From Caulobacteraceae bacterium (GTDB taxonomy: Bacteria > Pseudomonadota > Alphaproteobacteria > Caulobacterales > Caulobacteraceae), in the NCBI GenBank assembly GCA_947475875.1, contig CANJME010000012.1, forward strand, positions 32,528-96,527: a stretch of 64,000 nucleotides of DNA, read 5' to 3'. The notes beneath the pieces are model-generated. The model was given only the letters and a program-made list of their open reading frames with translations, searched no databases and was not told where the DNA came from. Below are positions 8,022 through 15,803 of this stretch, piece after piece. Each line of letters starts with the position of its first letter. Within the stretch, counting starts at the first letter, position 1. Both the position numbers and the translations under genes were made by a program.

Positions 8022-10123
8022 ACCGGGAAGCCCCGCTTGCGCATCAGTGCGGCGGGGTCAGGATCGCGGCCACGGAAATCGCGGAACTGCTGGGCCGGCT
8101 CGATGCTGTTGCCGCGTGACAGGATGGTGCGGCGCAGGCGATCGGCGGTGGCCTTGTCGAAGAACCCTCCGGGCGCCGCCCCGAAGGCCTCGGCGCAGTC
8201 GGCGGTTAGAACATCGGCCCACAGATAGCTGTAGTAACCGGCCGAATAGCCGTCGGACGAGAAAACGTGCCCGAACTGCGGCGTTCTGTGCCGCATGACG
8301 ATTTCCCGGGGCATGTTCAGTTTCGCGAGTTCCGTGCGCTCGAACGCGTCCGGATCGATGGTTACATCGCCCGCCAGATGCAGCTTCATGTCGATCAGGG
8401 CGCTGGCCAGGAACTCGACCGTATCGAAGCCCTGGTTGAATTTTTCCGCCTTCTTGATCTTGTCGACCAGCGCCGTCGGGATCGGCCGGCCGGTCTGATA
8501 GTGCAGGGCGAACCGGTTGAGCACCTGGCGCGTCGGCAGCCAGTGTTCGTTCAACTGGCTCGGGAACTCGACATAGTCGCGCTGCACCGCCGTGCCCGAC
8601 AGCGAGGGATAGTTCACGGCAGACAGCATGCCATGCACAGCGTGGCCGAATTCGTGGAACAGGGTGGTGGCGTCATCCCATGAGATCAGCACCGGCTGGC
8701 CCGCCGCGCCCTCGACGAAGTTGCAGTTGTTGGAGACCACCGCGACGATCGGCCCTTCGAACTTCTCCTGGCTGCGGTACTGGTTCATCCAGGCCCCGGA
8801 GCGCTTGCCGCCCCGGGCGAAGGGATCGAAGTACCAGACGCCAACTTGCGCGCCCGCGCCGTTCCTGACCTCCCAGGTGCGGACATCGGGATGGTGGACC
8901 GGGATATCGTGGACCTGGGCGAAGGTCAGCCCGTGCAGCTGGCCGGCGGTCCAGAACATCGCCTCGCGCATCTTTTCCAGCTGCATGTAGGGCCGGGCTT
9001 CGTTGAGATCGAGGTCGTACTTCGCCGCCCGCACCTTCTCGGCGTAGAAGCGATAGTCCCAGGGCTCGATGGTGATCCGCGCGCCTTCGCGGTTGGCGAT
9101 GGCTTGCATGTCGGCCACCTCTTCATGCACGCGCTGCACGGCCGGGCCCCAGACTTTTTCCATCAGCGCCATGGCCGCTTCCGGCGTTTTGGCCATGGCA
9201 TCGTCGAGGCGCCAGTGGGCGTGTGTCGCAAAGCCCTTCAGCCTGGCCCGCTCGACCCGTAACTTGAGGATGTCGCGGATGATGGCGTTGTTGTCGTGGG
9301 CGCCACCGTTGTCGCCGCGGTTCACGAACTTGCGCCAGATCCGTTCGCGGGAGGCCCGGTCTGTCGCGTAGGACAGATAAGGCTCGACGCTGGAGCGGGT
9401 GTTGACGATGGCGCCCGCGGCCGAAAGTTTGCGCTCAACCGCCGAGGCCTTGGCCGCGTCGACGACTGAGGGCGGCAGGCCGGCCATCTGGGCCGTGGTG
9501 ACTTCGCTGAAGGTTTCCTCGTCGGCCAGCAGGTTTTCATTGAAGCGGTTGAACAGGGTGGAAAGCTGCTGGTTAATCGCCACCACCCGCGCTCTCGCGG
9601 CGGGCGCAAGGCCCGCGCCGGCCCGGTCGAAAGTCTTCCAGTAGAACCAGGCCAGGCGCTGTTGTTCGGGCGTCAGGCCGGCGGTCTGGCGCGTCGCATA
9701 GACCGCCTTGACCCGCTCATAGAGCGCAGGGTTCTGGTTGACGGCGTCGTAGTGGGCCGAAAGCTTGGGATCGAGTTCCTTTTCCACGTCACGGAACTCC
9801 GGCGTCGACAGCGTGCCGGAAAAGACGCCGTAGACGGTGGTCGCCCGGTCGAGCGCCCGGCCCGAGCGCTCAAGCGGCGCCAGGGTATTGGCGAAATTGG
9901 GCGGGCGCTTGTCGGCGAGGATAGCTGTGATCTCCCGGTCGTGCTCGGCGATGGCCGCCTCGATGGCCGGCCTGAAATCGGCGACCCTGACCTTGTCGAA
10001 GGCCGCAACCCCGCCGTGGGGTCCCGTCCATTTGGCCAGGACCGGGTTGCCGACTTGCGCACCAGCCACGCCCGGAAGGACCGTCGCGGCCGCTCCCGCG
10101 GCCAGAAAGGTTCGTCTTTGCAC
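8018..10123 (-). CDS. dcp: M3-family metallopeptidase (peptidyl-dipeptidase Dcp type), Tat-exported
   Basis: 701 aa. The GTG at 10123 is preferred: GAGGGGAG lies 8 bases upstream, and the protein then starts MQRRTFLAAGAAATVLPG, a twin-arginine signal. The same frame stays open to 10366, but that extension crosses the promoter region of the divergent redoxin gene. The zinc site HEFGHAVH lies in the TTLFHEFGHAVHGML segment around residue 480, and the rest aligns in general character with Dcp/oligopeptidase A (M3A), about 680 aa. It should cleave dipeptides from peptide C-termini. A Tat signal puts it in the periplasm, unlike E. coli Dcp. An FNR/FixK box lies 100 bp upstream. Confidence 0.9.
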   Translation of the reverse strand: MQRRTFLAAGAAATVLPGVAGAQVGNPVLAKWTGPHGGVAAFDKVRVADFRPAIEAAIAEHDREITAILADKRPPNFANTLAPLERSGRALDRATTVYGVFSGTLSTPEFRDVEKELDPKLSAHYDAVNQNPALYERVKAVYATRQTAGLTPEQQRLAWFYWKTFDRAGAGLAPAARARVVAINQQLSTLFNRFNENLLADEETFSEVTTAQMAGLPPSVVDAAKASAVERKLSAAGAIVNTRSSVEPYLSYATDRASRERIWRKFVNRGDNGGAHDNNAIIRDILKLRVERARLKGFATHAHWRLDDAMAKTPEAAMALMEKVWGPAVQRVHEEVADMQAIANREGARITIEPWDYRFYAEKVRAAKYDLDLNEARPYMQLEKMREAMFWTAGQLHGLTFAQVHDIPVHHPDVRTWEVRNGAGAQVGVWYFDPFARGGKRSGAWMNQYRSQEKFEGPIVAVVSNNCNFVEGAAGQPVLISWDDATTLFHEFGHAVHGMLSAVNYPSLSGTAVQRDYVEFPSQLNEHWLPTRQVLNRFALHYQTGRPIPTALVDKIKKAEKFNQGFDTVEFLASALIDMKLHLAGDVTIDPDAFERTELAKLNMPREIVMRHRTPQFGHVFSSDGYSAGYYSYLWADVLTADCAEAFGAAPGGFFDKATADRLRRTILSRGNSIEPAQQFRDFRGRDPDPAALMRKRGFPV

Positions 10124-10222
10124 CGGCAGTTCTCCCCTCGGACGGGCGTTCGCCCCAGGGCCCATTGAGCCCGCAAACCAGTCGGACGGCAACAGCCGGC
10201 GGACCATTCCAACGGGCAAGGC

Positions 10223-10236
10223 TTGATCCAGATCAA
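10223..10236. promoter_or_regulatory. FNR/FixK box (TTGAT-N4-ATCAA)
   Basis: TTGATCCAGATCAA is a perfect match to the CRP/FNR-superfamily oxygen-control site TTGAT-N4-ATCAA. It lies between the divergent M3 peptidase (start 10123) and redoxin/heme c fusion (start 10305), 68 bp before the latter's ATG, a position suited to activation. Binding is inferred. A second perfect box lies at 59911. Confidence 0.7.
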
Positions 10237-10304
10237 TGCCCGTCGCGCGCATGCGGGGGGAGATTTCGGACCAGACGGCCGATACGCGGCCGAAGGAGAA
10301 GACC

Positions 10305-12305
10305 ATGAAACGCGAGCGCCTGCTGGCCGCATCGGCCGTCGCATTGTTGGTTGGGATCTGGGGCATGGGTGGAGGCGCGAGTATCGCCTCGGCCGCCGCC
10401 GGCCAGAAAGTCGATAACTTCGAACTGACTGACCAGAACCTTTTGGGCCACAGCCTCTATTCGATGGCCGACGCCAGGGCGATCGTGTTGATCACCCAGG
10501 GCAACGGCTGCCCGGTCGTGCGCAACAACGCCATCGCCTACAACGCCCTGAAGGCCGCCTACGCCGGCAAGGGTGTCGAGTTCTTCATGCTCAACGCCAA
10601 CAGCCAGGACAGCCGTGAGGACATCCTGAAGGAGGCCGCCGAGTTCCATTACGACTTCCGCATTTTGCAGGACCTCAACCAGCTGGTCGGCGAGCAACTC
10701 AATCTTGAGCGCACCGGCGAGGTCATCATCATCGACCCCAAGACCTGGAACATTGTCTTCCGCGGTCCGATCGATGATCGCGTCACCTATGAGCGCCAGA
10801 AGACCGCGCCCACCAAGACCTACGCCAAGGACGCCCTCGACACCTTCCTGGCGGGACGGCCGATCCGCACGGCTCGCGTCGACGCGCCCGGCTGCCTGAT
10901 CAATTTCCTTGAAGCGAAAACCGACGCGGCGAAGATTTCCTACGTCAAGGATATCGCCCCGATCATCCAGGAAAAGTGCATCTCCTGCCACCAGCAGGGT
11001 GGCATTGGTCCCATGACACTGGTCAACTACAACGACATCAAGGGCCATTCGCTGATGATCCGCGAGGTGGTCCGCACGCGGCGCATGCCGCCGTTCCACG
11101 TCGATCCGCGCATCGGCAAGTTCCATGACGACAAGTCGCTGTCGGCCGATCAGGTCAAGACCCTGGTCCACTGGATTGAGGCTGGCGCGCCGCGCGGCAC
11201 GGGGATTGACCCCCTTGCCAGCCATCAGTTCGCGGCCGCCGAGTGGCCTCTGGGTACGCCCGACGTGGTGCTGAACATCCCGGCCTACACCATTCCGGCC
11301 AACGGCATCGTCGACTACCAGAACCCGTGGGCCGCCATGCCCGAGGGCGTGGGCGACCGCTGGCTGCGCGCCTCGACGATCAAGATCGATGAACGCCAGG
11401 CCGTGCACCATGTGCTCACCGGCTATCTGAGCAAGGTCCCCAACGGGCCCAACACCCGGGGCGGCGGCCTCGGCGGCCCCTCGGTGGGCGGATATGCCGT
11501 CGGCGCCGAATCCACCGTCATGCCGGCCGATACCGGCACCTTCCTCGCCAAGGGCGGCGCCGTCGGCTTCCAGATGCACTATTCGCCGTTCGGCAAGGAA
11601 GTGACCGACCACACCAGGGTCGGGCTCTATTTCTACAAGGAAGGCGAGGTCCCGACCCGGGTGATGCACAACTCGGTGATTATCGACAATACCTTCCAGA
11701 TCCCGGCCAACGATCCGAACTGGGAGGACGTGGCCTATGTCACCTTCCCCAAGGACGCCAAGCTGTTCACCGCCTTCCCCCACGCCCACTACCGCGGCCG
11801 CTCGTCGATGCTGGAAATCCAGTATCCGGACGGCCGGCGCGAGACCCTGCTGGCCATGCCGCATTATGACTTCAACTGGCAGGGCGCCTACGAGTTCGAG
11901 CACCCGATCGACATTCCGGCCAGCTCGAAGCTGATCGCGCACTTCACCTATGACAATTCCAAGCGCAATCCGGCCAATCCAGACCCGAACAGGGTCACCG
12001 GCTGGGGCGAGCAGTCCTTCGATGAAATGTTCTACATGGCCTACACCTACACTTGGAACGACGAGACTTCGGCGCACCCGGTCACCTATGACACCCAGCT
12101 TGCCGCCAGCCGCACCTTCGGCGTCCTGGACAAGAACGTGTCGGGCAAGATCGAGGCGTCGGAACTCAACGGCCGACAGTTCGCCGCGCTCAGGCCGATG
12201 TTCGCCATGTTCGACCGCAACGGCGACGGCGGCCTGGACCCCGCCGAACTCGCCGCGGCCACGGCCGCGCCCCGGAGAGCAGCCGGGAGTGCGGACGCGG
12301 GCTAG
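10305..12305 (+). CDS. Redoxin / cytochrome c / copper-monooxygenase-like fusion protein with EF-hand tail
   Basis: 666 aa from the ATG at 10305 (GAAGGAGAAG upstream). In order: a signal peptide (to about residue 30); an AhpC/TSA-like thioredoxin fold whose active site reads NGCPVVRN (one cysteine, C69, not CXXC); a heme c site CISCH at 225-229; a region resembling the copper type II ascorbate-dependent monooxygenase C-domain with possible copper ligands HH368-369, QMHYS (H425) and FPHAHYRGR (H493, H495); and an EF-hand-like DRNGDGGLDPAEL near the C-terminus. The combination suggests a periplasmic redox enzyme that receives electrons through its own heme. Substrate and actual copper binding are unknown. 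Confidence 0.75.
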   Translation: MKRERLLAASAVALLVGIWGMGGGASIASAAAGQKVDNFELTDQNLLGHSLYSMADARAIVLITQGNGCPVVRNNAIAYNALKAAYAGKGVEFFMLNANSQDSREDILKEAAEFHYDFRILQDLNQLVGEQLNLERTGEVIIIDPKTWNIVFRGPIDDRVTYERQKTAPTKTYAKDALDTFLAGRPIRTARVDAPGCLINFLEAKTDAAKISYVKDIAPIIQEKCISCHQQGGIGPMTLVNYNDIKGHSLMIREVVRTRRMPPFHVDPRIGKFHDDKSLSADQVKTLVHWIEAGAPRGTGIDPLASHQFAAAEWPLGTPDVVLNIPAYTIPANGIVDYQNPWAAMPEGVGDRWLRASTIKIDERQAVHHVLTGYLSKVPNGPNTRGGGLGGPSVGGYAVGAESTVMPADTGTFLAKGGAVGFQMHYSPFGKEVTDHTRVGLYFYKEGEVPTRVMHNSVIIDNTFQIPANDPNWEDVAYVTFPKDAKLFTAFPHAHYRGRSSMLEIQYPDGRRETLLAMPHYDFNWQGAYEFEHPIDIPASSKLIAHFTYDNSKRNPANPDPNRVTGWGEQSFDEMFYMAYTYTWNDETSAHPVTYDTQLAASRTFGVLDKNVSGKIEASELNGRQFAALRPMFAMFDRNGDGGLDPAELAAATAAPRRAAGSADAG

Positions 12306-12373
12306 GACCTAGCCCCTTTGTGGCCGCCATCGGGTCCGATAGGGGAAACCTTGTCGGACCCGATCTGGTATTC

Positions 12374-12784
12374 ATGACCCCTTCCCAGCGGCGCGAGCGC
12401 CGGGCCTTTCAGATCTGCCTCGCCGCCGCCGCCTGCGTGCCGGTGAGCGTGGGGATGTGGGGCGTGCTTTCCGGCTTCGGCGCCCCCGGGCTCTTCGCCG
12501 ACAGCCAGTACCGCTATCTTTCGGCGATCCTTTTCGGCGTGGGAGTTTTCTTCTGGATCATGATCCCGGCCATCGAGACCCACCGCTGGCCCTTCCGCAT
12601 GCTCTGCGCCCTTGTGGTGCTGGGCGGTCTGGCGAGAGCCGCCACCGGACTCGGCCAGGGCCTCGAGAAGGAAGCAGCGATGGCTCTGGTCATGGAACTG
12701 GCGGTCACCCCTGCCCTCTTCTTCTGGCGCGAGCGGATTGATCGCCAGGCGTCCAGCGTGGACGAAGCCGGCGACGCCAGCTAA
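12374..12784 (+). CDS. DUF4345-like inner membrane protein
   Basis: 136 aa from the ATG at 12374; the frame opens slightly upstream at 12320 but that extension is not membrane-like. Four hydrophobic segments are visible (about residues 10-30, 48-66, 76-95 and 100-118), with a conserved-looking SQYRYLSAILFGVGVFFW and ETHRWPFRMLCALVVLGGLARA. This pattern matches the small DUF4345 family, whose role is unknown. It is followed 10 bp later by murI on the same strand. Confidence 0.65.
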   Translation: MTPSQRRERRAFQICLAAAACVPVSVGMWGVLSGFGAPGLFADSQYRYLSAILFGVGVFFWIMIPAIETHRWPFRMLCALVVLGGLARAATGLGQGLEKEAAMALVMELAVTPALFFWRERIDRQASSVDEAGDAS

Positions 12785-12794
12785 TCCGGACACC

Positions 12795-13646
12795 ATGTCG
12801 ATTGGGGTTTTTGATTCCGGCGTGGGCGGACTTTCAGTGCACCGGGCGCTGGTGCGCAAGCTGCCGGCCGCCGACTTCATCTATCTGGGCGATCAGGCCA
12901 ATGCCCCCTATGGCGGCAAGAGCGGCGAAGAAATTGTCGAACTGACCAAAGCCGGCTGCGTACGCCTGTTCGACGAGGGCGCGAGCCTGATCGTGCTCGC
13001 CTGCAATACCGCCTCCGCCATCGCCCTTCGCCGCCTGCAGCAGACCTGGCTGCCGGGCTATCGCAAGAGCCTCAGCCGGCCGGTCAATGTGCTGGGCATT
13101 ATCGTGCCGACCATCGAGGCGGCGACCGGCCTTCCCTGGGAGCATGAGAGCGAGCGGCGCGGCGACAAGGTGGAAAAGGTCGACATCCTCGCCGTCTTCG
13201 CCACCCGGGCCACGGTCGCCTCCCGCGTCTATGAGATCGAGATCGACAAGCGCCGCCAGGACGTGGCGGTGTTTTCAGAAGCATGCCCGGGCCTGGCCCA
13301 GATGATCGAGGACGGGGCCGGGGCGGTGGACCTCGCCAAAACCATAGACGCCCATGTGAAGGCCATCACCACCCGCATCGGCCGCCCGCCCGACCGGGCG
13401 ATCCTCGGCTGCACCCACTATGAACTGGTGGCCGACATCTTCCGCGCCACCCTGCCGAGAGGATGCCCGATCATCCACCAACCGGCGGCCACGGCGGACG
13501 CGGTGGAGCGCTATCTTGAACGGCATCCGGAATATGACCCGGGAACGGGCGGCGCGCGGCGGTTCCTGACCACAGGCGAGCCTGGCGCGCAGAACGCCTT
13601 GGTCGAAGCCTTCTGGGGCGGACCGGTGACCTTTGAGGCGGCGTAG
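12795..13646 (+). CDS. murI: glutamate racemase
   Basis: 283 aa. It interconverts L- and D-glutamate for peptidoglycan synthesis in the cytoplasm. The start MSIGVFDSGVGGLSVHRAL carries the first catalytic motif; the two catalytic cysteines lie in LACNTASA and LGCTHYEL, and GDQANAPYG matches the family's substrate-binding stretch. The length is slightly above average (260-285). The frame extends upstream to 12612 but only the ATG at 12795 gives the family N-terminus. Confidence 0.95.
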   Translation: MSIGVFDSGVGGLSVHRALVRKLPAADFIYLGDQANAPYGGKSGEEIVELTKAGCVRLFDEGASLIVLACNTASAIALRRLQQTWLPGYRKSLSRPVNVLGIIVPTIEAATGLPWEHESERRGDKVEKVDILAVFATRATVASRVYEIEIDKRRQDVAVFSEACPGLAQMIEDGAGAVDLAKTIDAHVKAITTRIGRPPDRAILGCTHYELVADIFRATLPRGCPIIHQPAATADAVERYLERHPEYDPGTGGARRFLTTGEPGAQNALVEAFWGGPVTFEAA

Positions 13647-13658
13647 GTCTATCTAAAC

Positions 13659-13690
13659 CCGCTCATCCAGGCATTCGCCGGGATGAGCGG
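13659..13690. repeat. REP-like palindrome CCGCTCATCC...GGATGAGCGG
   Basis: A perfect 10-bp inverted repeat with a 12-base centre lies 13 bp after the murI stop. Related sequences, all built on CCGCTCA and a 'CGGCGAA-GCC' core, occur after genes at 49701-49789 and 53798-53829. It could fold as a bidirectional terminator. Confidence 0.6.
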
Positions 13691-13698
13691 AATTTGGG

Positions 13699-13788
13699 TC
13701 AGAGCATCCCAAACGCGACGCCGGCCGCGATCAAAGCGAGGGCGAGCGCCAGACTCAAGATAATTTCCTTGCGAAGACCCTGGGCCAC
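13699..13788 (-). CDS. 29-aa single-pass membrane peptide
   Basis: A very short frame starting with GTG at 13788, preceded by GAGGGAATTGAGAG. It encodes VAQGLRKEIILSLALALALI followed by AAGVAFGML: a basic start and then one uninterrupted transmembrane helix. It is convergent with murI. I recognise no family. The ribosome site and clean amphipathic-then-hydrophobic pattern favour a real small protein, but with 29 codons chance is possible. Confidence 0.4.
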   Translation of the reverse strand: MAQGLRKEIILSLALALALIAAGVAFGML

Positions 13789-14002
13789 GGCTCTCAATTC
13801 CCTCTTTCAAATCCCGAACGTTGGTGACGTGTATAACAAGGTAACTGCTTATGCAAGGCTCTCTTTAGGTTGAGCCCGCAAAAAAACTCTTCGTCACCTA
13901 GTAAGGTTGTGGCCGCAGAACAGGGTTGCAGATGCCCACGTGGTTAAGATTGATGGAAGTGTGGCCTGCGCGCCATAGCAGTGCTAGGGAAGCCCGGCGT
14001 TT

Positions 14003-14040
14003 GATCTATTATTTTTGACATTTCGATAGATCGGTCCTAT
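14003..14040 (+). promoter_or_regulatory. Probable OxyR/LysR-type operator overlapping the oxyR start
   Basis: ATAG at 14026-14029 and CTAT at 14037-14040, 7 bases apart, match the OxyR half-site pattern ATAG-N7-CTAT and the LysR box T-N11-A. In addition GATCTAT (14003-14009) and ATAGATC (14026-14032) form a 7-bp inverted repeat. The site overlaps the first possible ATG (14039), which suits negative autoregulation. The stretch 13801-14002 before it contains no gene I can recognise. Confidence 0.55.
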
Positions 14041-14050
14041 GCGGCGCGCG

Positions 14051-14944
14051 ATGCTCCCGACCCTGCGCCAACTGCAGTACCTGACCCTGCTTTCCGAACA
14101 TGGCTCGTTCAGCCGGGCGGCTGAAGCGGCGCACGTCACCCAGCCGACGCTTTCGGCCGGGGTGGCCGAACTGGAAAAGATTCTCGGAGCGCCGCTCGTC
14201 GACCGGGCGCGTTCCGGCCTGATCCTCACCGCCGCCGGCGAGGAAGTGGTCGCCCGCGCCGGCGCCATCCTGACCCAGGCCGGCGATCTGGTCGAAGCCG
14301 CCCGCGGCGCCGCCGATCCGCTTTCGGGGCGCTTCCGGCTAGGCGTCATCCCGACCATCGCCCCCTTCCTGCTGCCCCGCGCCCTGCCCTCGCTGCGAAA
14401 GCGCTTCCCGCGCCTGCGTCTCTATCTGCGCGAGGACCAGACCCACCGCCTCACAGCCGCGCTCAGGGCCGGTCAGCTGGACGCCGCTCTCATCGCCCTG
14501 CCCTACGACATGACCGGCCTGGCCTTCGCCCACGTCGCCGACGACGAGCTTCTGGCCGCCCTGCCCGACGGTCATCCGCTGGCGGCGCTCGCCAGCGTAA
14601 CCTCCGACTGCATCGACCGCGAGGAACTGATCCTGCTGGAAGACGGCCACTGCCTGCGCGACCACGCGCTGGCCGCCTGCGGCCTCGCCCCGCCCGCGCG
14701 CCATGGCGAGGAAATCATCGCCGCCACCTCTCTGCCGACCCTGGTGCAGATGATCGGCTCGGGCCTCGGCATTTCGTTCCTGCCGGCCATGGCCGCCGAG
14801 GCGGGCCTGGCCAAGGCCGCCGGCGTTTGCGTGCGCCCCATTGGCGAAGGCCACCCGAGCCGACAGATCGTCATCGCCTGGCGCGAAGGCTCCTCGCGCG
14901 CCGCCGAGGGCCGGCTGCTGGCCGAGGTGATGCGGGCGGCATGA
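14051..14944 (+). CDS. oxyR: LysR-family peroxide regulator OxyR
   Basis: 297 aa from the ATG at 14051 (14039 is an alternative; neither has a clear ribosome site). The N-terminal winged helix-turn-helix is LPTLRQLQYLTLLSEHGSFSRAAEAA...QPTLS. In the regulatory domain LLEDGHCLRDHALAAC carries C201 and C210, nine residues apart, matching the redox pair Cys199/Cys208 of E. coli OxyR; this identifies it as OxyR rather than a generic LysR protein. It should activate peroxide-defence genes after disulfide formation. No katG or ahpC is adjacent, so its targets lie elsewhere; an OxyR-like site covers its own start. Confidence 0.88.
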   Translation: MLPTLRQLQYLTLLSEHGSFSRAAEAAHVTQPTLSAGVAELEKILGAPLVDRARSGLILTAAGEEVVARAGAILTQAGDLVEAARGAADPLSGRFRLGVIPTIAPFLLPRALPSLRKRFPRLRLYLREDQTHRLTAALRAGQLDAALIALPYDMTGLAFAHVADDELLAALPDGHPLAALASVTSDCIDREELILLEDGHCLRDHALAACGLAPPARHGEEIIAATSLPTLVQMIGSGLGISFLPAMAAEAGLAKAAGVCVRPIGEGHPSRQIVIAWREGSSRAAEGRLLAEVMRAA

Positions 14945-14963
14945 TGCGCTATAGCCCTGCTCC

Positions 14964-15791
14964 ATGAGCCGCCCCTTTCTCAAGATGAATGGTCTGGGCA
15001 ACGACTTCGCCGTCGTTGAGACCGGACGCGAGGCCTTCGAGCCTTCGCCGGAGCAAGTGCGCGCCTGGGCGGGCCGCAAGGGCGGCGTCGGCTTCGACCA
15101 GCTGATCGGCATCTCGTCCGGCGCCGGGGCTGAGCCCATGGTGCGGTTCTGGAACGCCGACGGCGAAGAGATCGGGGCGTGCGGCAACGGCTCGCGCTGC
15201 GTCGGCTGGCTGTTGATGCGGGCCTCTGGCCTCGACCACGCGAATTTCTCCACCATCGAGCGCCGGCTCTCTGCCACGAAAGCCGGCGAAAACCTCGTCT
15301 CGGTCAACATGGGCGAGCCGCGTCTGGCCTGGAACGAAATCCCGCTGGCCGAAGAGATGGATACGCGAGGCATCGAGCTTCAGGTCGGCCCCATCGACAA
15401 TCCGCGCCTGCACACCCCCGGCGCGGTCTCCATGGGCAATCCGCATGTGGTGTTTTTCGTGCGCGATATCGACGTCGTCGACGTCACCCGCGATGGCAGC
15501 CTGCTGGAGCACCACCCGCTGTTCCCGGAAGGGGTCAATGTCGGGTTTGCCCAGGTGAAGGGGCCGGATCGCATCCGGCTGCGCGTCTGGGAGCGCGGCG
15601 CTGGCCTGACCAAGGCCTGCGGCACCGGCGCCTGCGCGGCGCTGGTCGCCTGCCACCGTCGGGGGCTCACCGGACGGGCCGCTGACCTGGAACTGGACGG
15701 CGGGATGCTCCACATCGAATGGCGCGAGAGCGACAACCACGTCATCATGACCGGACCGGTGGCGCTGGAATATTCAGGGGTGCTGCCCTAA
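14964..15791 (+). CDS. dapF: diaminopimelate epimerase
   Basis: 275 aa. It converts LL- to meso-diaminopimelate for lysine and peptidoglycan. The two catalytic cysteines are in ACGNGSRC (about residue 73) and KACGTGACA (about residue 219), and MNGLGNDFAVVE is the family N-terminus. It starts 19 bp after oxyR and runs with mtaB, ftsY and yciB in one tight same-strand group. Confidence 0.96.
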   Translation: MSRPFLKMNGLGNDFAVVETGREAFEPSPEQVRAWAGRKGGVGFDQLIGISSGAGAEPMVRFWNADGEEIGACGNGSRCVGWLLMRASGLDHANFSTIERRLSATKAGENLVSVNMGEPRLAWNEIPLAEEMDTRGIELQVGPIDNPRLHTPGAVSMGNPHVVFFVRDIDVVDVTRDGSLLEHHPLFPEGVNVGFAQVKGPDRIRLRVWERGAGLTKACGTGACAALVACHRRGLTGRAADLELDGGMLHIEWRESDNHVIMTGPVALEYSGVLP

Positions 15792-15803
15792 GACGGGCGC
15801 CCT

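Noticed and set aside
10233..12077. 614-codon minus-strand frame opposite the redoxin fusion
   Set aside because: No recognisable domains, and it would cover the FNR/FixK region of the divergent promoter.
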